Shown in pieces: positions 43,629-44,034 of a stretch of DNA of 44,034 bases. The stretch's first letter is position 1. Every line of letters begins with the position of its first letter. This DNA is from JALQUL01 sp964556425. Its GTDB lineage: Bacteria > Pseudomonadota > Gammaproteobacteria > Burkholderiales > Burkholderiaceae_C. The notes beneath the pieces are model-generated. The model saw nothing but the letters and a program-made list of their open reading frames with translations. It searched no databases and was not told the DNA's origin. The DNA lies in the NCBI GenBank assembly GCA_964556425.1, contig CAZKWC010000024.1:1-44034 (forward strand), in the 5' to 3' direction. The position numbers and the translations under genes are program-made.

Positions 43629-44034
43629 ATGTCTGCAAAATCCATGACTGATATGTCCCCGTCTGAAACTACCGCTTCAACCTCTCAAGAGTCTATTAAT
43701 TTAGATGAGCTTACTTCAGGGGTGTTTTCAGCACAAACTTCGGGTGACCGTTCAGCCAAAATCCGTGATTGGTTATTAACTGAACCAGCGGCTCAATTAT
43801 TACAAGATGTCTATAAAGAGCTCAGTTCCAGAGACAAAGGAGCTGCCAAGCTAGTTAAAGAACGCTTAGATGAATTAAAACGTCAAAAATCCCAAGAATC
43901 TATTTCACAAGAGTGGGCTTTAAAAGCTGAGGCATTATTAACTCCTGTAAAAATTAATATCGCAGATGCGCTTGCTTGGCAACGTGATGCCGCAAAAGCT
44001 GGTGCTGCTTTATCTAAGGAACCGTTGGCTAGCC
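43629..44034 (+). CDS. N-terminal part of a charged helical protein, possibly DUF349 family (runs off the window)
   Basis: The frame is open from the ATG at 43629 to the window edge (at least 135 residues). After a Ser/Thr-rich start (MSAKSMTDMSPSETTASTSQ) the chain is highly charged and helical, for example SSRDKGAAKLVKERLDELKR near residues 66-85. That pattern reminds me of DUF349 proteins of Burkholderiales, but the diagnostic repeats would lie beyond the window. In-frame ATG codons at residues 6 and 9 could also serve as starts. It is cytosolic by appearance; function is unknown. Confidence 0.6.
   Translation, partial: MSAKSMTDMSPSETTASTSQESINLDELTSGVFSAQTSGDRSAKIRDWLLTEPAAQLLQDVYKELSSRDKGAAKLVKERLDELKRQKSQESISQEWALKAEALLTPVKINIADALAWQRDAAKAGAALSKEPLAS

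Overview
The window looks like a chromosomal segment of a low-GC betaproteobacterium, probably order Burkholderiales. The basis is gene content and order: moaA-mobA-moeA, yajQ/murB, folC-SPOR-purF-metY, CBS/aroC, and glyA / nrdR-ribD-ribE-ribBX-ribH-nusB / ybgC-tolQRA. The base composition is AT-leaning throughout. I cannot name a genus from this alone. It is nearly all housekeeping DNA: no rRNA, tRNA, CRISPR array, transposase or phage gene was seen. A run of exactly 100 N interrupts mobA, so that part is a scaffold join or masked.

Layout. 0-3.5 kb: molybdenum cofactor genes on the minus strand. 3.7-7.1 kb: yajQ, murB, ppnP, a glycine-zipper envelope protein and a YffB/ArsC-like reductase. 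7.5-13.1 kb, plus strand: folC, a SPOR-domain protein, purF and gltX; cvpA, often found just before purF in this order, is not present. 13.0-15.2 kb, minus: an alpha/beta hydrolase and metY. 15.3-18.5 kb, plus: a CBS-pair protein, aroC, a tautomerase and an MFS permease; then an EamA exporter on minus. 19.7-24.0 kb, minus: a complete polar amino-acid ABC importer of the Aap type, with a very strong hairpin between the binding-protein gene and the permease genes. 24.5-28.0 kb: dnaE on plus. 28.0-30.6 kb, minus: a very AT-rich two-gene cassette, a DUF6311-type multi-membrane-span protein followed by a GtrA-type flippase. It overlaps the end of dnaE, and about 1 kb of AT-rich non-coding DNA separates it from tolA. 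31.6-40.0 kb, minus: a tightly packed run reading nrdR-ribD-ribE-ribBX-ribH-nusB-aminotransferase-ybgC-tolQ-tolR-tolA. glyA and a lytic transglycosylase lie upstream of it. The last 400 bases hold the start of a helical protein that runs off the window.

How the genes work together. The rib genes supply flavin (MurB and AroC use FAD/FMN-type cofactors). GlyA feeds one-carbon units to the folates handled by FolC and to the purine pathway entered by PurF. TolQRA with YbgC, the SPOR protein, the lytic transglycosylase and MurB make the segment rich in envelope and division functions. tolB and pal do not follow tolA here. The least ordinary parts are the DUF6311-GtrA cassette with its AT-rich flank, the truncated tol locus, the intra-operon hairpin of the ABC importer, and the degenerate GTP cyclohydrolase half of the RibBA-like protein. 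I found no convincing wholly new system.
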